Of a stretch of 64,000 bases of DNA, positions 17,874 through 26,194 are shown piece after piece (within the stretch, counting starts at the first letter, position 1; the number at the start of each line of letters is the position of its first letter). The DNA lies in contig CAISMH010000019.1 of assembly GCA_903886485.1 (NCBI GenBank), forward strand, positions 310,001-374,000, in the 5' to 3' direction. This stretch comes from an uncultured Burkholderiales bacterium (GTDB lineage: Bacteria > Pseudomonadota > Gammaproteobacteria > Burkholderiales > Burkholderiaceae_C). Under the pieces are notes generated by a model, which did no database searches, was not told the DNA's origin, and worked only from the letters and a program-made list of their open reading frames with translations. The position numbers and the translations under genes were made by a program.

Positions 17874-18773
17874 TTACTTCTTGGCGTAGGCTTCGACAGG
17901 TTTGTCGTTCAAGTTCTTCCAAGCGTCTTTGTTGGCATCGCTGGCGGGCATGCCGAGTTTGATGTTCTTGGGAGGAATGGCTTGCACAAACCACTTGTCA
18001 TAGAGCTTGGCGAGTTCGCCTGATTTGGCCAAGCCAGCGATGGTCTCATCGGCGAGCTTCTTGAACGCGGGGTCGTCCTTGCGGAACATGATGGCGATGG
18101 GCTCTACGTTCAACACTTCACCCACGATTTTGAAATCGGCTGGGGCTTTGGAGTTGGCGATGTTGCCCGCCAAGATCTGACCGTCCATCACGAAGGCATC
18201 CGCGCGACCAGACTCCAGCAACAAGAAGCTGTCTGCGTGGTCTTTGCCAAAGACTTCCTTGAAGTCAACGCCAGTGGCACGTTCGTTCTTGCGCAGCAGT
18301 TGCACAGAGGTGGTGCCGGTGGTGGTGGCGACGTTCTTGCCGTTCAACTGCGCGATGGAGGTGATCCCAGAATTGGCGCGCACCGCGATGCGCACTTCTT
18401 CCACGTAGGTGGTGAAGGCGAAAGCGACTTGCTTTTGGCGGGCTTCGTTGTTGGTGGTCGAGCCACACTCAATGTCCACCGTGCCGTTTTCCACCAAGGG
18501 AATGCGGTTTTGTGAGGTGACAGGGGTGTAATTCACGGTCAGCTTTTTGCCCACGGCTTTTTCGAGGTTGGCAATGATGCGCTGGCAAATCTCCACGTGG
18601 TAGCCCACATACTTGCCGTCACCCAAGGTGTACGACAACGCGCCCGATGAGTCGCGCACGCCCATGGTGATGGCGCCAGCGGCTTTGACTTTGGCGATGG
18701 TGTCATTGGCCTGCGCGAACGCGCTGCCTGCCAAGAGGGCCGTCACAGCGAGGGTGAGGAAATGCTTTTTCAT
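17874..18773 (-). CDS. gltI: Glutamate/aspartate periplasmic binding protein
   Basis: A 299-residue solute-binding protein of family 3. Residues 1-22 are a signal peptide ending 'SAFAQA'. Family features include 'GVRDSSGALSYTLGDGKYVGYHVEIC', 'VDIECGSTTNN' and 'EVRIAVRANSGI', where Ser, Thr and Arg contact the ligand's carboxylates. It binds dicarboxylic amino acids in the periplasm for delivery to GltJK. It is first in the operon and has an RBS (GGAGCTTCAC) upstream of ATG 18773; the region 18774-18869 should hold the promoter. Confidence 0.94.
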   Translation of the reverse strand: MKKHFLTLAVTALLAGSAFAQANDTIAKVKAAGAITMGVRDSSGALSYTLGDGKYVGYHVEICQRIIANLEKAVGKKLTVNYTPVTSQNRIPLVENGTVDIECGSTTNNEARQKQVAFAFTTYVEEVRIAVRANSGITSIAQLNGKNVATTTGTTSVQLLRKNERATGVDFKEVFGKDHADSFLLLESGRADAFVMDGQILAGNIANSKAPADFKIVGEVLNVEPIAIMFRKDDPAFKKLADETIAGLAKSGELAKLYDKWFVQAIPPKNIKLGMPASDANKDAWKNLNDKPVEAYAKK

Positions 18774-18869
18774 GTGAAGCTCCAGAGTAAGTGGTCGTTT
18801 GGAATTTCACATTCTAGAGACAGTTCCCCCTCGGGAAAGTCCTAGGCAGAAACAGGCCGGCTTAAATTT

Positions 18870-19574
18870 TTAGCCCCTTTTTAGGGCGTTGCGTTTCCAC
18901 ATTTCCCAAGGTCTGCTGAGGTGTCTGTCATTCATGTCAGAGGTGGCCTTGGCCTCTGCTTCTGTGAGGAAATTGATCTCACCGAAACGCGATGCCTCGC
19001 TTTGCAGACGGGCGTTGCTCTCGGTATAGATGCCACGAAACACGGCCTGCTGGATGGAGTTGCCGACAGTCACGCTGCCATGACCGCGCATGAGCGCCAC
19101 GTTGGCGTCACCCAACACAGCCGCCAACGAGGCACCCAAGGCTTGGTTGCTGATGAGCAAGTCGGTGCTCTCACCTGCACTGTGACGAATCTCATACACC
19201 GGCGTGACCGCACCTAAGAAACCACTCATGTGACAAATAGGACGCAAGCGTGCCCCTGTCACACCAAAAGGAATGATGGCCGGTGAATGGCTGTGCATGA
19301 CCGACATCACATCTGGGCGCGCCTTGTAAATGGCACTATGAATGAAGCGCTCGACGTAGGTGTGACGACCTTGGGCGTCATGCACGTTGCCGTCTAAGTC
19401 CACCTCGACAATATCGCCCACCTCCACCAGTGCAGGTGCCATGCTGCGTGCGATGAAAAAGCGCTCGGGGTTGTGCGGGTTGCGTGCGCTGATATGGCCA
19501 AAACCATCCAGCACGCCTTCGTTGACCAAGATGTGATTGGCGAGGGCGAGGTCTTCTAACAGTTGTGTATTCAT
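18870..19574 (-). CDS. Class II aldolase/adducin family protein
   Basis: A 234-residue member of the zinc-dependent class II aldolase family. Zinc ligands are seen in 'MHSHSPAIIPFG' (two His) and 'RGHGSVTVG' (third His), and the family motif 'GHISARNP' lies near residue 28. Substrates in the group include fuculose phosphate, ribulose phosphate and various sugar acids; length and lack of a sugar-kinase partner do not allow a choice. The ATG at 19574 has AGGAGAG upstream; a longer frame is not conserved. It follows the Bug binding protein by 13 bases, so uptake and catabolism of the same carboxylate-like compound is a reasonable inference. Confidence 0.85.
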   Translation of the reverse strand: MNTQLLEDLALANHILVNEGVLDGFGHISARNPHNPERFFIARSMAPALVEVGDIVEVDLDGNVHDAQGRHTYVERFIHSAIYKARPDVMSVMHSHSPAIIPFGVTGARLRPICHMSGFLGAVTPVYEIRHSAGESTDLLISNQALGASLAAVLGDANVALMRGHGSVTVGNSIQQAVFRGIYTESNARLQSEASRFGEINFLTEAEAKATSDMNDRHLSRPWEMWKRNALKRG

Positions 19575-19587
19575 GGGGGTTCTCTCC

Positions 19588-20574
19588 TTATTCTGCTTTG
19601 ATGCCAGCGTAGGCAGCCACGCGTGCCCAGCGCACCAACTCGGCGCGCATGAAGTCGGTGCCGTTTTCTGGCGTGGTGAAGAAAGGCTCAAAGCCGAGTT
19701 TGTCAAACTTAGCTTTCATTTCTGGCGTATTGCCCACTTGCACAAAGGCTGCGTTGAGTTTTTTCACAATCGCAGGAGGTGTACCGGCGGGGGCATAGAC
19801 CGCAAACCAATTGGCCAAATCCACACCCTTGTAACCCGACTCAGCCAGCGAGGGTACATTGGGCAAGTTGGGATTGCGCTGTGAAGCGGCCATCACCAAA
19901 GCACGAATACGTCCTTGCTGGATATAGGGCAACGCGTTTTGCACAGGGCTGAACATGTAGGCGAGTTGGCCGCCCACCAAATCCGTCATGGCTTGCGATT
20001 GGCCTTTGTAGGGGATGTGGTTGGTTTTGGTGCCTGCGAGTTGGTTGAAAAACTCAGCGTGCAAATGCTGTGGGCTACCCATGCCTGCGGAGCCATAGTT
20101 CAATTCGCCGGGGCTGGCCTTGGCCAACTCCACAAACTCGCGCAAGTTGTTGGCTTTGACCGAGGGATGCACCACCAACACCGAGCCGGTTTGCCCGACC
20201 AAGGTGACGGTCTGCAAGTCTTTGAGCAAGTCATAGGGCAGCTTGCGGTAGACCGCCACATTGGTGGCGATGGTGCCAGGCGAGACCAACAAGGTGTAGC
20301 CATCGGGCTTGGCCTTGGCCACCGTTTCCACGCCGATGTTGCCGCCTGCCCCCAGTTTGTTTTCAATGATCACGGGCTGGCCCAAGACCTCGCTGACTTT
20401 TTGTCCCAGCGTGCGGGCCAGCAAATCGGTGCCGCCCCCCGCAGCCACAGGAACAATGACTTGGATCGGTTTGCTCGGAAAAGGTTGACTCGCGGCCCAC
20501 GGCGCAAACGACACCCCAGCCACCGCGCACACTGCGACGACCGAATTTCGAATCCATGCAAAAAACAATTTCAT
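19588..20574 (-). CDS. Tripartite tricarboxylate transporter substrate-binding protein (Bug/TctC family)
   Basis: A 328-residue periplasmic binding protein: signal peptide to about residue 30 ('APWAASQP'), then 'FPSKPIQVIVPVAAGGGTD', 'IENKLGAGGNIG', 'KPDGYTLLV' and 'HIPYKGQSQAMTD', all classic Bug motifs. It is distinct from the copy at 1855-2835. tctA/tctB are absent, as is usual for these orphan receptors. It heads a two-gene unit with the class II aldolase. It is divergent from bioM, with 115 bases between the starts. Confidence 0.93.
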   Translation of the reverse strand: MKLFFAWIRNSVVAVCAVAGVSFAPWAASQPFPSKPIQVIVPVAAGGGTDLLARTLGQKVSEVLGQPVIIENKLGAGGNIGVETVAKAKPDGYTLLVSPGTIATNVAVYRKLPYDLLKDLQTVTLVGQTGSVLVVHPSVKANNLREFVELAKASPGELNYGSAGMGSPQHLHAEFFNQLAGTKTNHIPYKGQSQAMTDLVGGQLAYMFSPVQNALPYIQQGRIRALVMAASQRNPNLPNVPSLAESGYKGVDLANWFAVYAPAGTPPAIVKKLNAAFVQVGNTPEMKAKFDKLGFEPFFTTPENGTDFMRAELVRWARVAAYAGIKAE

Positions 20575-20689
20575 GAAAGCCTCCTCTCTGTTGACGCGTG
20601 GATTGGAGCATCAATTCAACGCAGCTTCTGTCGCTGCGGTGTCATGCGTGTTTCTTGTCGATAATCAGCGGCTTCAGCAAAGTCCCCTC

Positions 20690-21400
20690 ATGTCAGCCGC
20701 CTCCCTCACCCCACCTTGTCACCGTGACACCGGCCTCGCGCTGGAGGCCATCACCTTGGTGCGAGGGCACACCCCTGTGTTCGAAGATTTGACGCTGCAT
20801 CTGCGCGAAGCGCGCATTGGTTTGATTGGTGACAACGGCGCGGGTAAAAGCAGTTTGTTTCGCCTCATCTGCGGCTTGGATCAGCCACAGGCGGGCCGCG
20901 TTGTGCTGCCGCAAGGCGACAACGCGGTGGGCATGATGTTTCAAAACGCAGACGAGCAAATCATCTTCCCCACGGTGGAGGAGGAGTTGGCACTGAGTCT
21001 GCATCACTTGAAGCTCTCACGACGTGACGCGCAACTGCGTGTGCGTGATTGGCTGGCTGCACGCGGTTTGGGCTCGTGGGCCCCACGCGCCATCGGCAGC
21101 TTGAGCCAAGGCCAGCGCCAGCATGTGTGTTGGTTGGCGTTGATGTTGGCCTCACACCGCACGTTGTTGCTGGATGAACCTTTTGCAAGCCTTGACCTCC
21201 CCAGCCAAGCCTTGCTGCGCCGTGACATCGCACAAGCGCCAGCGCAAATCATGGTGTCCACCCATGTGCTCGATCATGTGCGTCACTTTGAACGTGTGAT
21301 TTGGCTGGACAGTGGTCGAGTCCGGCAAGACGGCAGCGGCCCCGAGGTCTGCGCCGCCTACGAGGCCGATGTGGCGTCACGAACCGCACCAACGCACTGA
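20690..21400 (+). CDS. bioM: Biotin ECF transporter ATPase
   Basis: A 236-residue ABC ATPase. Walker A 'GDNGAGKSSLF', the energy-coupling-factor style Q-loop 'MMFQNADEQIIFPTVEEEL', a degenerate signature 'LSQGQRQH' and Walker B 'TLLLDEPFASLDLPS' are visible. The 'MFQNADEQIIFPTV' segment is diagnostic of ECF ATPases, and the gene directly precedes bioN and bioY. It powers biotin import with BioN and BioY. The ATG at 20690 is chosen because the upstream extension of 39 residues is not conserved and overlaps the divergent promoter region. Confidence 0.92.
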   Translation: MSAASLTPPCHRDTGLALEAITLVRGHTPVFEDLTLHLREARIGLIGDNGAGKSSLFRLICGLDQPQAGRVVLPQGDNAVGMMFQNADEQIIFPTVEEELALSLHHLKLSRRDAQLRVRDWLAARGLGSWAPRAIGSLSQGQRQHVCWLALMLASHRTLLLDEPFASLDLPSQALLRRDIAQAPAQIMVSTHVLDHVRHFERVIWLDSGRVRQDGSGPEVCAAYEADVASRTAPTH

Positions 21401-21416
21401 GCCTGCGCCCCCAACC

Positions 21417-22010
21417 ATGCAAAGCCTTTACTGCGAACAACACACCTGGCTGCATGACGTGCCAGCTTGGGTGAAGCTGTTGTTTTTGGCATGCTTGGGG
21501 ACGGGTTTGTTTTTGACCGAGCAGATTTTGTTTTTGACCTTGGCTGCACTGGTGTGCTTGGGACTTTTTGCCTCGTTGGGTCGCATCACCCTGAGTGCCA
21601 AACCTTTGTGGGTCGGGCTGGGTGTGGCGTGTTTGTTGATCGCCGTGTTTCATGTGTGGATGCAGCATCCCGCCTTGGCTGCGGTGACCGTGCTGCGATT
21701 GGTCAGCACCACCCTGATGGGGATGGCACTCACGCTCACGACACGCTACAGCGATTTGTTGCATGTGTTCGAGCGTGTGCTGTCACCGCTGCGTGGCTTG
21801 GGTGTGTCGCCCGAGCGGCTGGCCTTGCAGCTGGCACTGATGCTGCGGTTCATCGAACATTTCTTCATCCTCTGGCGTCGTTTGGATGAGGCCTACCGTT
21901 TGCGTACCGGCAAGTCTGGCGGTTTTAAAATACTCGCTCCTCTCACCATTCACATGCTGGTGGCCGCCCGTCGCGTAGCGGATACCTTGCATCTGCGTCT
22001 ACGCCGCTGA
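21417..22010 (+). CDS. bioN: Biotin ECF transporter transmembrane coupling protein
   Basis: A 197-residue membrane protein of the EcfT/CbiQ type with about four to five hydrophobic helices. The C-terminal half holds the coupling helices that contact the ATPase ('LSPLRGLGVSPERLALQLAL' and 'MLVAARRVADTLHLRLR', which includes the Ala-Arg motif). It is 16 bases after bioM. ATG 21417 gives the conserved start; a frame reaching 21312 lies within bioM. Placement between an ECF ATPase and BioY makes the assignment firm. Confidence 0.9.
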   Translation: MQSLYCEQHTWLHDVPAWVKLLFLACLGTGLFLTEQILFLTLAALVCLGLFASLGRITLSAKPLWVGLGVACLLIAVFHVWMQHPALAAVTVLRLVSTTLMGMALTLTTRYSDLLHVFERVLSPLRGLGVSPERLALQLALMLRFIEHFFILWRRLDEAYRLRTGKSGGFKILAPLTIHMLVAARRVADTLHLRLRR

Positions 22011-22021
22011 TCGTTTCCTTC

Positions 22022-22582
22022 ATGAACACCTCCACCCTCTCCATCGCATTGGTCTCGTTGTTTGCGGCCTTGATGGCCGTCTTTGGCTTGATTCCCAAAA
22101 TCGACTTGCCTTTGGGCGTGCCCATCACCTTGCAAACCTTGGGCGTGATGTTGGCGGGCTGCATGCTTGGGCCCAAACGGGCGCTGCAAGCCTTGCTGCT
22201 TTTCTTGGCCGCGGTGGCTTTGGGTTTACCTTTGTTGTCGGGTGGACGCGGTGGCTTGGGCGTGTTCTTTTCGCCCGCCAGTGGCTACCTCATCGGTTGG
22301 CCCGTGGGGGCTTTTGTCACGGGCTGGGTCATGGCCTTGCTGCCCAAGCCAACGCCGCGCAGCGCGGCCATCAGCGCATTCTTAGCCTCTGCCGTGGGTG
22401 GTTTGCTGGTGGTGCATGTGTGTGGTGTAGTGGGCTTGATGAACATCGCCAACCTAACTTGGCAACAGGCCATTCTGGCAAGCTTGGTGTTTGTGCCCGG
22501 CGACTTGATCAAGTGCGCCGTGTGTGCCACCGTGGTTCATACCGTGGCACGTGGCCTGCCCGATTGGCGCTTTGGAAACTAA
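22022..22582 (+). CDS. bioY: Biotin-specific ECF substrate-binding membrane protein
   Basis: A 186-residue integral membrane protein with six predicted helices. BioY motifs are clear: 'IPKIDLPLGVPITLQTLGVMLAG', 'LGLPLLSGGRGGLGVFFSPASGYL' and 'VFVPGDLIKCAVCATV'. It binds biotin with high affinity and, with BioM and BioN, transports it across the inner membrane. Start ATG 22022 is 11 bases after the bioN stop. Followed after seven bases by the acyl-CoA ligase gene. Confidence 0.95.
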   Translation: MNTSTLSIALVSLFAALMAVFGLIPKIDLPLGVPITLQTLGVMLAGCMLGPKRALQALLLFLAAVALGLPLLSGGRGGLGVFFSPASGYLIGWPVGAFVTGWVMALLPKPTPRSAAISAFLASAVGGLLVVHVCGVVGLMNIANLTWQQAILASLVFVPGDLIKCAVCATVVHTVARGLPDWRFGN

Positions 22583-22589
22583 CCCCGTC

Positions 22590-23978
22590 GTGGCAGACAC
22601 CTTGGTGCATGCCCCACTGGCGCACTGGGCACGCACCCGCGCCGACGTGGTGGCCATCGATGATGGACAAACCCGCCTGACATTTGCACAGCTGGACGAG
22701 GCAGTGACGCAGCAAGCACAGGCCCTCACGCACAGCCATGCGCCCGCCACGGTGTGGGTCGATGACCAGCTCAGCACACTCGCACAAATGGTGGCCTTCC
22801 TCGCGATCATCCGCAGCGGACGTTGCGCTGCGGTCAGCGACCCCGACTGGCCAGACGCCGTCCGTCACCACGTGCATGCCTTGTTCAGCACAGAGGCAGC
22901 CACACCGCCTGCACCCACGGCGACCAGTCCGTTTTACGTCGGCTTTACCTCGGGCAGCACCGGAGTTCCTAAGGGCTTTCGGCGTCACCACCAATCTTGG
23001 ACCGAGAGCTTGCGCATCTGCCTCGACACCTTTGGGCCAGATGCCGCGTGTGGCGTGCTGGCACCGGGTCGGTTTTCGCACTCGCTGTTTTTGTTCGGCA
23101 TGATGTTGGGGCTTTGGAGTGGTGGGGGTGTGGTGGTGCAAGAACGCTTCTCCGCGTCGCGCATGATGGACACCTTGCGAGAGGGGCGCACCCCTTGCTT
23201 GGTGGCCGTGCCCAGTCAATTGCTGCTGATGCTGGAACTGGCCGCACGCCGCCACACGCCGCCCATTGAGGGCGTGCGTTTGATTTTGATCAGCGGGGCC
23301 CGCTGGATGCGCGACCGCACGACGGCACTGCAAGCACTTTTCCCTCAGGCGCGGATTGTGGAGTTCTACGGCGCCTCAGAAACCAGCTTCATCGCGTGGA
23401 TGGATGCCAAGGCTGACGCGTCACCCGATGCGGTGGGCAAGCCTTTCTCCAATGTCGAAGTCGTGATCCGCCACCCAACACCCCCGCTGGGCACGGGCCA
23501 AATTTTTGTGCGCAGCCCCATGTTGTTCATGGACTACGTTGGCGCCCCAGCGGACAACACGGCTGCCGTGCGCGATGGCGAATGGCTGTCGGTGCGCGAC
23601 ATGGGGTACGTCGATGCGCACGGTTTTTTGTGTCTCGCGGGACGTGAGAACCGCATGCTCGTGACGCAAGGCAAAAACCTATTTCCAGAAGAGTTAGAGG
23701 CCGTACTCATGGCCTGTCCGGGCGTTGCCCATGCCTCGGTGCATGGCATGCCCGACCCGATTCGGGGGCAGCAAGTGGTGGCGGTTGTACACATCCACGC
23801 CGCACAAAGCACGGTCACAGCGCAGCAGCTTTCAGCCGCCTGCCGTGCGCAATTGGAAGGCTACAAAGTACCCAAACGATTCTTCGTTTGCGCGCACGAC
23901 TGGCCACTGACTGCCAGCGGTAAAACAGACCACCCAGCGGTGGCAAAGGCATTGCCATGGCTACCTCCGCTTCTTTGA
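22590..23978 (+). CDS. AMP-forming acyl-CoA ligase-like protein in biotin operon (YhfT-like)
   Basis: About 462 residues of the adenylate-forming superfamily: 'FTSGSTGVPKGFRRHH' is the phosphate-binding loop, 'EFYGASET' the A5 motif, 'GEWLSVRDMGYVD' the A7 region and 'SGKTDHP' the A10 region, where the usual catalytic Lys is retained. It is shorter than long-chain acyl-CoA ligases (about 540-560). The start is taken as GTG 22590, just after bioY; an ATG at 22524 would overlap bioY. The gene order bioY-ligase-thiolase matches the biotin-controlled yhfU-yhfT-yhfS operon described for Bacillus subtilis, so a role in making or salvaging a pimeloyl-type precursor is possible. The substrate is not readable. 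Confidence 0.8.
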   Translation: MADTLVHAPLAHWARTRADVVAIDDGQTRLTFAQLDEAVTQQAQALTHSHAPATVWVDDQLSTLAQMVAFLAIIRSGRCAAVSDPDWPDAVRHHVHALFSTEAATPPAPTATSPFYVGFTSGSTGVPKGFRRHHQSWTESLRICLDTFGPDAACGVLAPGRFSHSLFLFGMMLGLWSGGGVVVQERFSASRMMDTLREGRTPCLVAVPSQLLLMLELAARRHTPPIEGVRLILISGARWMRDRTTALQALFPQARIVEFYGASETSFIAWMDAKADASPDAVGKPFSNVEVVIRHPTPPLGTGQIFVRSPMLFMDYVGAPADNTAAVRDGEWLSVRDMGYVDAHGFLCLAGRENRMLVTQGKNLFPEELEAVLMACPGVAHASVHGMPDPIRGQQVVAVVHIHAAQSTVTAQQLSAACRAQLEGYKVPKRFFVCAHDWPLTASGKTDHPAVAKALPWLPPLL

Positions 23979-25165
23979 CGATGCCGGCGATTGCCGCATG
24001 GGCACGCAGTGCGGTCGTGCCGCGTGGTGGCGCGTTCAAGGCCTTACACGCACACGACATCGCCGCGCCTGTGGTGCAAGCCTTGCTGCAACGCGCAGGG
24101 CTGGATGCGTCGCATGTCGATGCTGTGATCGCTGGCAACGCCCTCGGTGCGGGTGGCAACCCCGCGCGTGTGTTGGCGCTTCATGCTGGCTTGCCAGACA
24201 CATGTGCAGCACTCACGGTGGATACCCAATGTTGCGCGGGGCTGGACGCAGTGGCCATGGGCGTGGCTTGGATCGCCTCTGGCCAGGCCGACGTGGTGAT
24301 CGCAGGTGGGGTCGAGGCATGGAGTCGTTCGCCCCTGCGCATGCACCGGCCCTTGTCTCCCAACGAGTCGGCAGTGGCTTATGAACGGCCCGCCTTTGCC
24401 CCGACACCCGCACAAGACCCAGACATGCTGTTGTCTGCCGCGCGTTATGCCGCACAGCACCGCTACACACGTGCGCAGCAAGAGGCCTACGCCATCGACA
24501 GCCACCAACGTGCCTTGGCCCATGCAGCGCAGATGGCGCACGAAATCATGCCTGTCGCGGGTGTGCTGCATGACGCCTACCCCAGACACCTAGACCCCCA
24601 ACGGGCCGCGCGCATGCCCGTGGTGATGCGTTCGGATGTGGCTGACGCGGATGACGCGACGCACGACAGCGGCCAAGCCCATGCGCTCAGTGCCCTCACC
24701 ATTTCAGCCCAAGCCGATGGCGCTGCTTTTGTGCTGCTGGTCAGCCCGCGTGCAGCCTCTCGCTTGAACCTGCGGACTCGGGCCACTTGGGTGGCGAACG
24801 CCTCAGTGGGCGGCCCCCCAGAGTGGCCCCTGCTGGCCGCAGAACGTGCCGCACGTGCAGCCCTGAAACGGGCGCACGCGACACATTCCGACGCACCGGC
24901 GCAAGCCATGCGTTTTGTGGAGTTGCACGACGCCTTTGCGGTGCAGGGTTTGAGTTTTGCCGAGGGCTTAGGCATCGCCCCCGAATGCCTGAACCCATGT
25001 GGTGGTGGTCTTGCCAGAGGCCACCCGATTGGTGCCTCTGCGGCCATTGCACTGGTTAGGTTGTTGGCCAACCTCGAGCGCCATGGCATGTCAGGTGCCC
25101 ACGGTCTGACGGCCGTTGCAGGCGCTGGCGGTCTGGGGTCCGCCGCTGTGGTGCGCTGGGACTGA
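23957..25165 (+). CDS. Thiolase-like protein in biotin operon, lacking the second catalytic Cys (YhfS-like)
   Basis: A 402-residue thiolase-fold protein. The acyl-carrying Cys92 is present in 'VDTQCCAGLDAV', and the conserved His356 in 'GGGLARGHPIGAS' remains, but the C-terminal motif that normally reads C-x-G-G-G has Ala388 in place of the second catalytic cysteine ('TAVAGAGGLGS'). That cysteine deprotonates the second acyl-CoA in Claisen condensation, so ordinary thiolase activity is doubtful. It overlaps the ligase gene by 22 bases, indicating translational coupling. It may act as an acyl-transferring or thioesterase-like partner of the ligase; this is inference. Confidence 0.8.
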   Translation: MATSASLTMPAIAAWARSAVVPRGGAFKALHAHDIAAPVVQALLQRAGLDASHVDAVIAGNALGAGGNPARVLALHAGLPDTCAALTVDTQCCAGLDAVAMGVAWIASGQADVVIAGGVEAWSRSPLRMHRPLSPNESAVAYERPAFAPTPAQDPDMLLSAARYAAQHRYTRAQQEAYAIDSHQRALAHAAQMAHEIMPVAGVLHDAYPRHLDPQRAARMPVVMRSDVADADDATHDSGQAHALSALTISAQADGAAFVLLVSPRAASRLNLRTRATWVANASVGGPPEWPLLAAERAARAALKRAHATHSDAPAQAMRFVELHDAFAVQGLSFAEGLGIAPECLNPCGGGLARGHPIGASAAIALVRLLANLERHGMSGAHGLTAVAGAGGLGSAAVVRWD

Positions 25166-25191
25166 GTAGCAAGTGATCCGTGACGGACGGG

Positions 25192-25869
25192 TCAGCCAAT
25201 GACTTGGAAGTACTCGTCCAACGCGCAGCGCGTCGTCTGGGTTTGGTTCACTGCGGCTGCGGGGTCGGCATAGCCTAAGGCCATGCCACACACAATGTGC
25301 GACGTGGCCGCCAACCCGAGGTGCTTGCGAATCAAGCTCGGATAGGACGCCATGGCACCAATGGCGCAAGTGGCCAAGCCCTTGGCTTGTGCAGCCAACA
25401 TCAAGCCATACAGCGTCATACCAAGGTCCATGTAACCTCCGCTGCCAAAGTCATGTGGCAGGGTGACCACCAAAGCCACGGGCGCATCGAAGAAGTGGAA
25501 ATTACGCTCGAACTGGGCATCACGCCCGGCACGGTCATCACGTGTGACCCCCAATGCCCCGTACAACGCTTGTGCCGCAGCCACTTGACGGCGACGCAGC
25601 GTCAAAGGCATGGGGTCGGGGAAATAGTCGTAGTCTTCTTTTTCTTGCGCACCTGCGCGCCATGACTGAACCAACGCAGCGCAAAGCTGGTCTCTGGTCG
25701 CGCCTTGCACGGCCATGAATGTGCCGGGTTGCAAGTTGGCACCACTGGGCGCCCTGCGAGCCAAAGCCAAGACCTCGCACAACAAATCATGGGCAACAGG
25801 CGTGGGCAGATAGGCCCTCACCGAGCGGCGTTCGTTGAGCAGGTGGGAAAAAGCGTCTGAAGAATTCAC
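25192..25869 (-). CDS. Nitroreductase family FMN oxidoreductase
   Basis: A 225-residue flavoprotein of the nitroreductase fold, with 'RRSVRAYLPTPVAHD' at 14-28 (phosphate-binding Arg and Ser), 'ARRAPSGANLQPGTFMAV' (FMN ring contacts) and 'CGMALGYAD' near the C-terminus. It uses NAD(P)H to reduce quinones or nitroaromatics, but the physiological substrate is unclear. It is convergent with the thiolase gene (26 bases apart) and has its own transcription unit downstream of the ompW remnant's terminator. Confidence 0.88.
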   Translation of the reverse strand: MNSSDAFSHLLNERRSVRAYLPTPVAHDLLCEVLALARRAPSGANLQPGTFMAVQGATRDQLCAALVQSWRAGAQEKEDYDYFPDPMPLTLRRRQVAAAQALYGALGVTRDDRAGRDAQFERNFHFFDAPVALVVTLPHDFGSGGYMDLGMTLYGLMLAAQAKGLATCAIGAMASYPSLIRKHLGLAATSHIVCGMALGYADPAAAVNQTQTTRCALDEYFQVIG

Positions 25870-25907
25870 ATCAAAAATTATCGACGCAATTCAGGGTACC
25901 CAACAGA

Positions 25908-25939
25908 AAGCCCCATCGCGCTGGCCAGCGATGGGGCTT
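25908..25939 (-). terminator. Hairpin terminator behind the ompW remnant
   Basis: A 12-bp GC-rich stem (25908-25919 with 25928-25939) with an eight-base loop lies 40 bases after the remnant's stop on the minus strand. The T run after it is short (CTTTCTG), so termination may be modest. Confidence 0.6.
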
Positions 25940-25949
25940 CAAGCTTGAA

Positions 25950-25979
25950 GTCCTAAACTGGCCTGCGCCAGCGAAAAAC
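25950..25979 (-). repeat. Porin 3'-UTR hairpin, copy 2 (after ompW remnant)
   Basis: On the minus strand the stop codon is followed by GTTTTTCGCTGGCGCAGGCCAG and then TTTAGGACTT, the same arrangement as behind both porins. The CTGG...CCAG part lies at 25958-25971. Confidence 0.5.
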
Positions 25980-26054
25980 TTAGAAGCGGTAGCCGATACC
26001 CACGCCGAGCAGCACTGGGTCGAGCTTCAAAGTACCAGCCTTGGTAAAGCGTAC
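25980..26054 (-). pseudogene. 3'-terminal remnant of an OmpW-family outer-membrane protein gene
   Basis: Reading the minus strand into the stop at 25980-25982 gives 'FTKAGTLKLDPVLLGVGIGYRF', the typical closing beta-strand of OmpW proteins with its C-terminal Phe. Upstream of about 26054 the frame loses resemblance (a run of Cys and Arg-rich codons), and no other part of ompW is present. The 3' UTR and terminator are retained. This is best read as a deletion remnant; the gap between nitroreductase and porin (25870-26194) holds nothing else but the two terminators. Confidence 0.65.
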
Positions 26055-26120
26055 CGAGCAATAGCAACACAGCTGACGTAAGCGACAAGCGCAAGACGGG
26101 CGTTTTCGTACAGGCAATAA

Positions 26121-26154
26121 AAAACCCCACCACTCTTTCGAGTGATGGGGTTTT
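26121..26154 (-). terminator. Rho-independent terminator of the second porin
   Basis: A 15-bp stem with one mismatch (26140-26154 with 26121-26135) closes a four-base loop and is followed on the minus strand by a T run (TTTTTTATTG). It is about 40 bases after the porin stop. Confidence 0.9.
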
Positions 26155-26164
26155 AGACTTTTTA

Positions 26165-26194
26165 AATCCTTAACTGGCTAAGCCAGCGTGGAGA
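26165..26194 (-). repeat. Porin 3'-UTR hairpin, copy 3
   Basis: Immediately behind the porin stop on the minus strand is CACGCTGGCTTAGCCAG followed by TTAAGGATTTAAAA. The hairpin CTGGCTTAGCCAG is at 26174-26186. It matches the block after the first porin almost base for base although the two porin genes are far apart and diverged. Confidence 0.6.

Noticed and set aside
20575..20689. BirA or BioR operator upstream of bioM
   Set aside because: I looked for TTATCTATAA-like and TTGTAAACC-type palindromes between the divergent starts and found none convincing.
22509..23333. Long minus-strand frame opposite the acyl-CoA ligase gene
   Set aside because: GC-rich third positions of the real gene create long antisense frames; the product has Arg/His/Gln-rich low-complexity sequence with no motifs.
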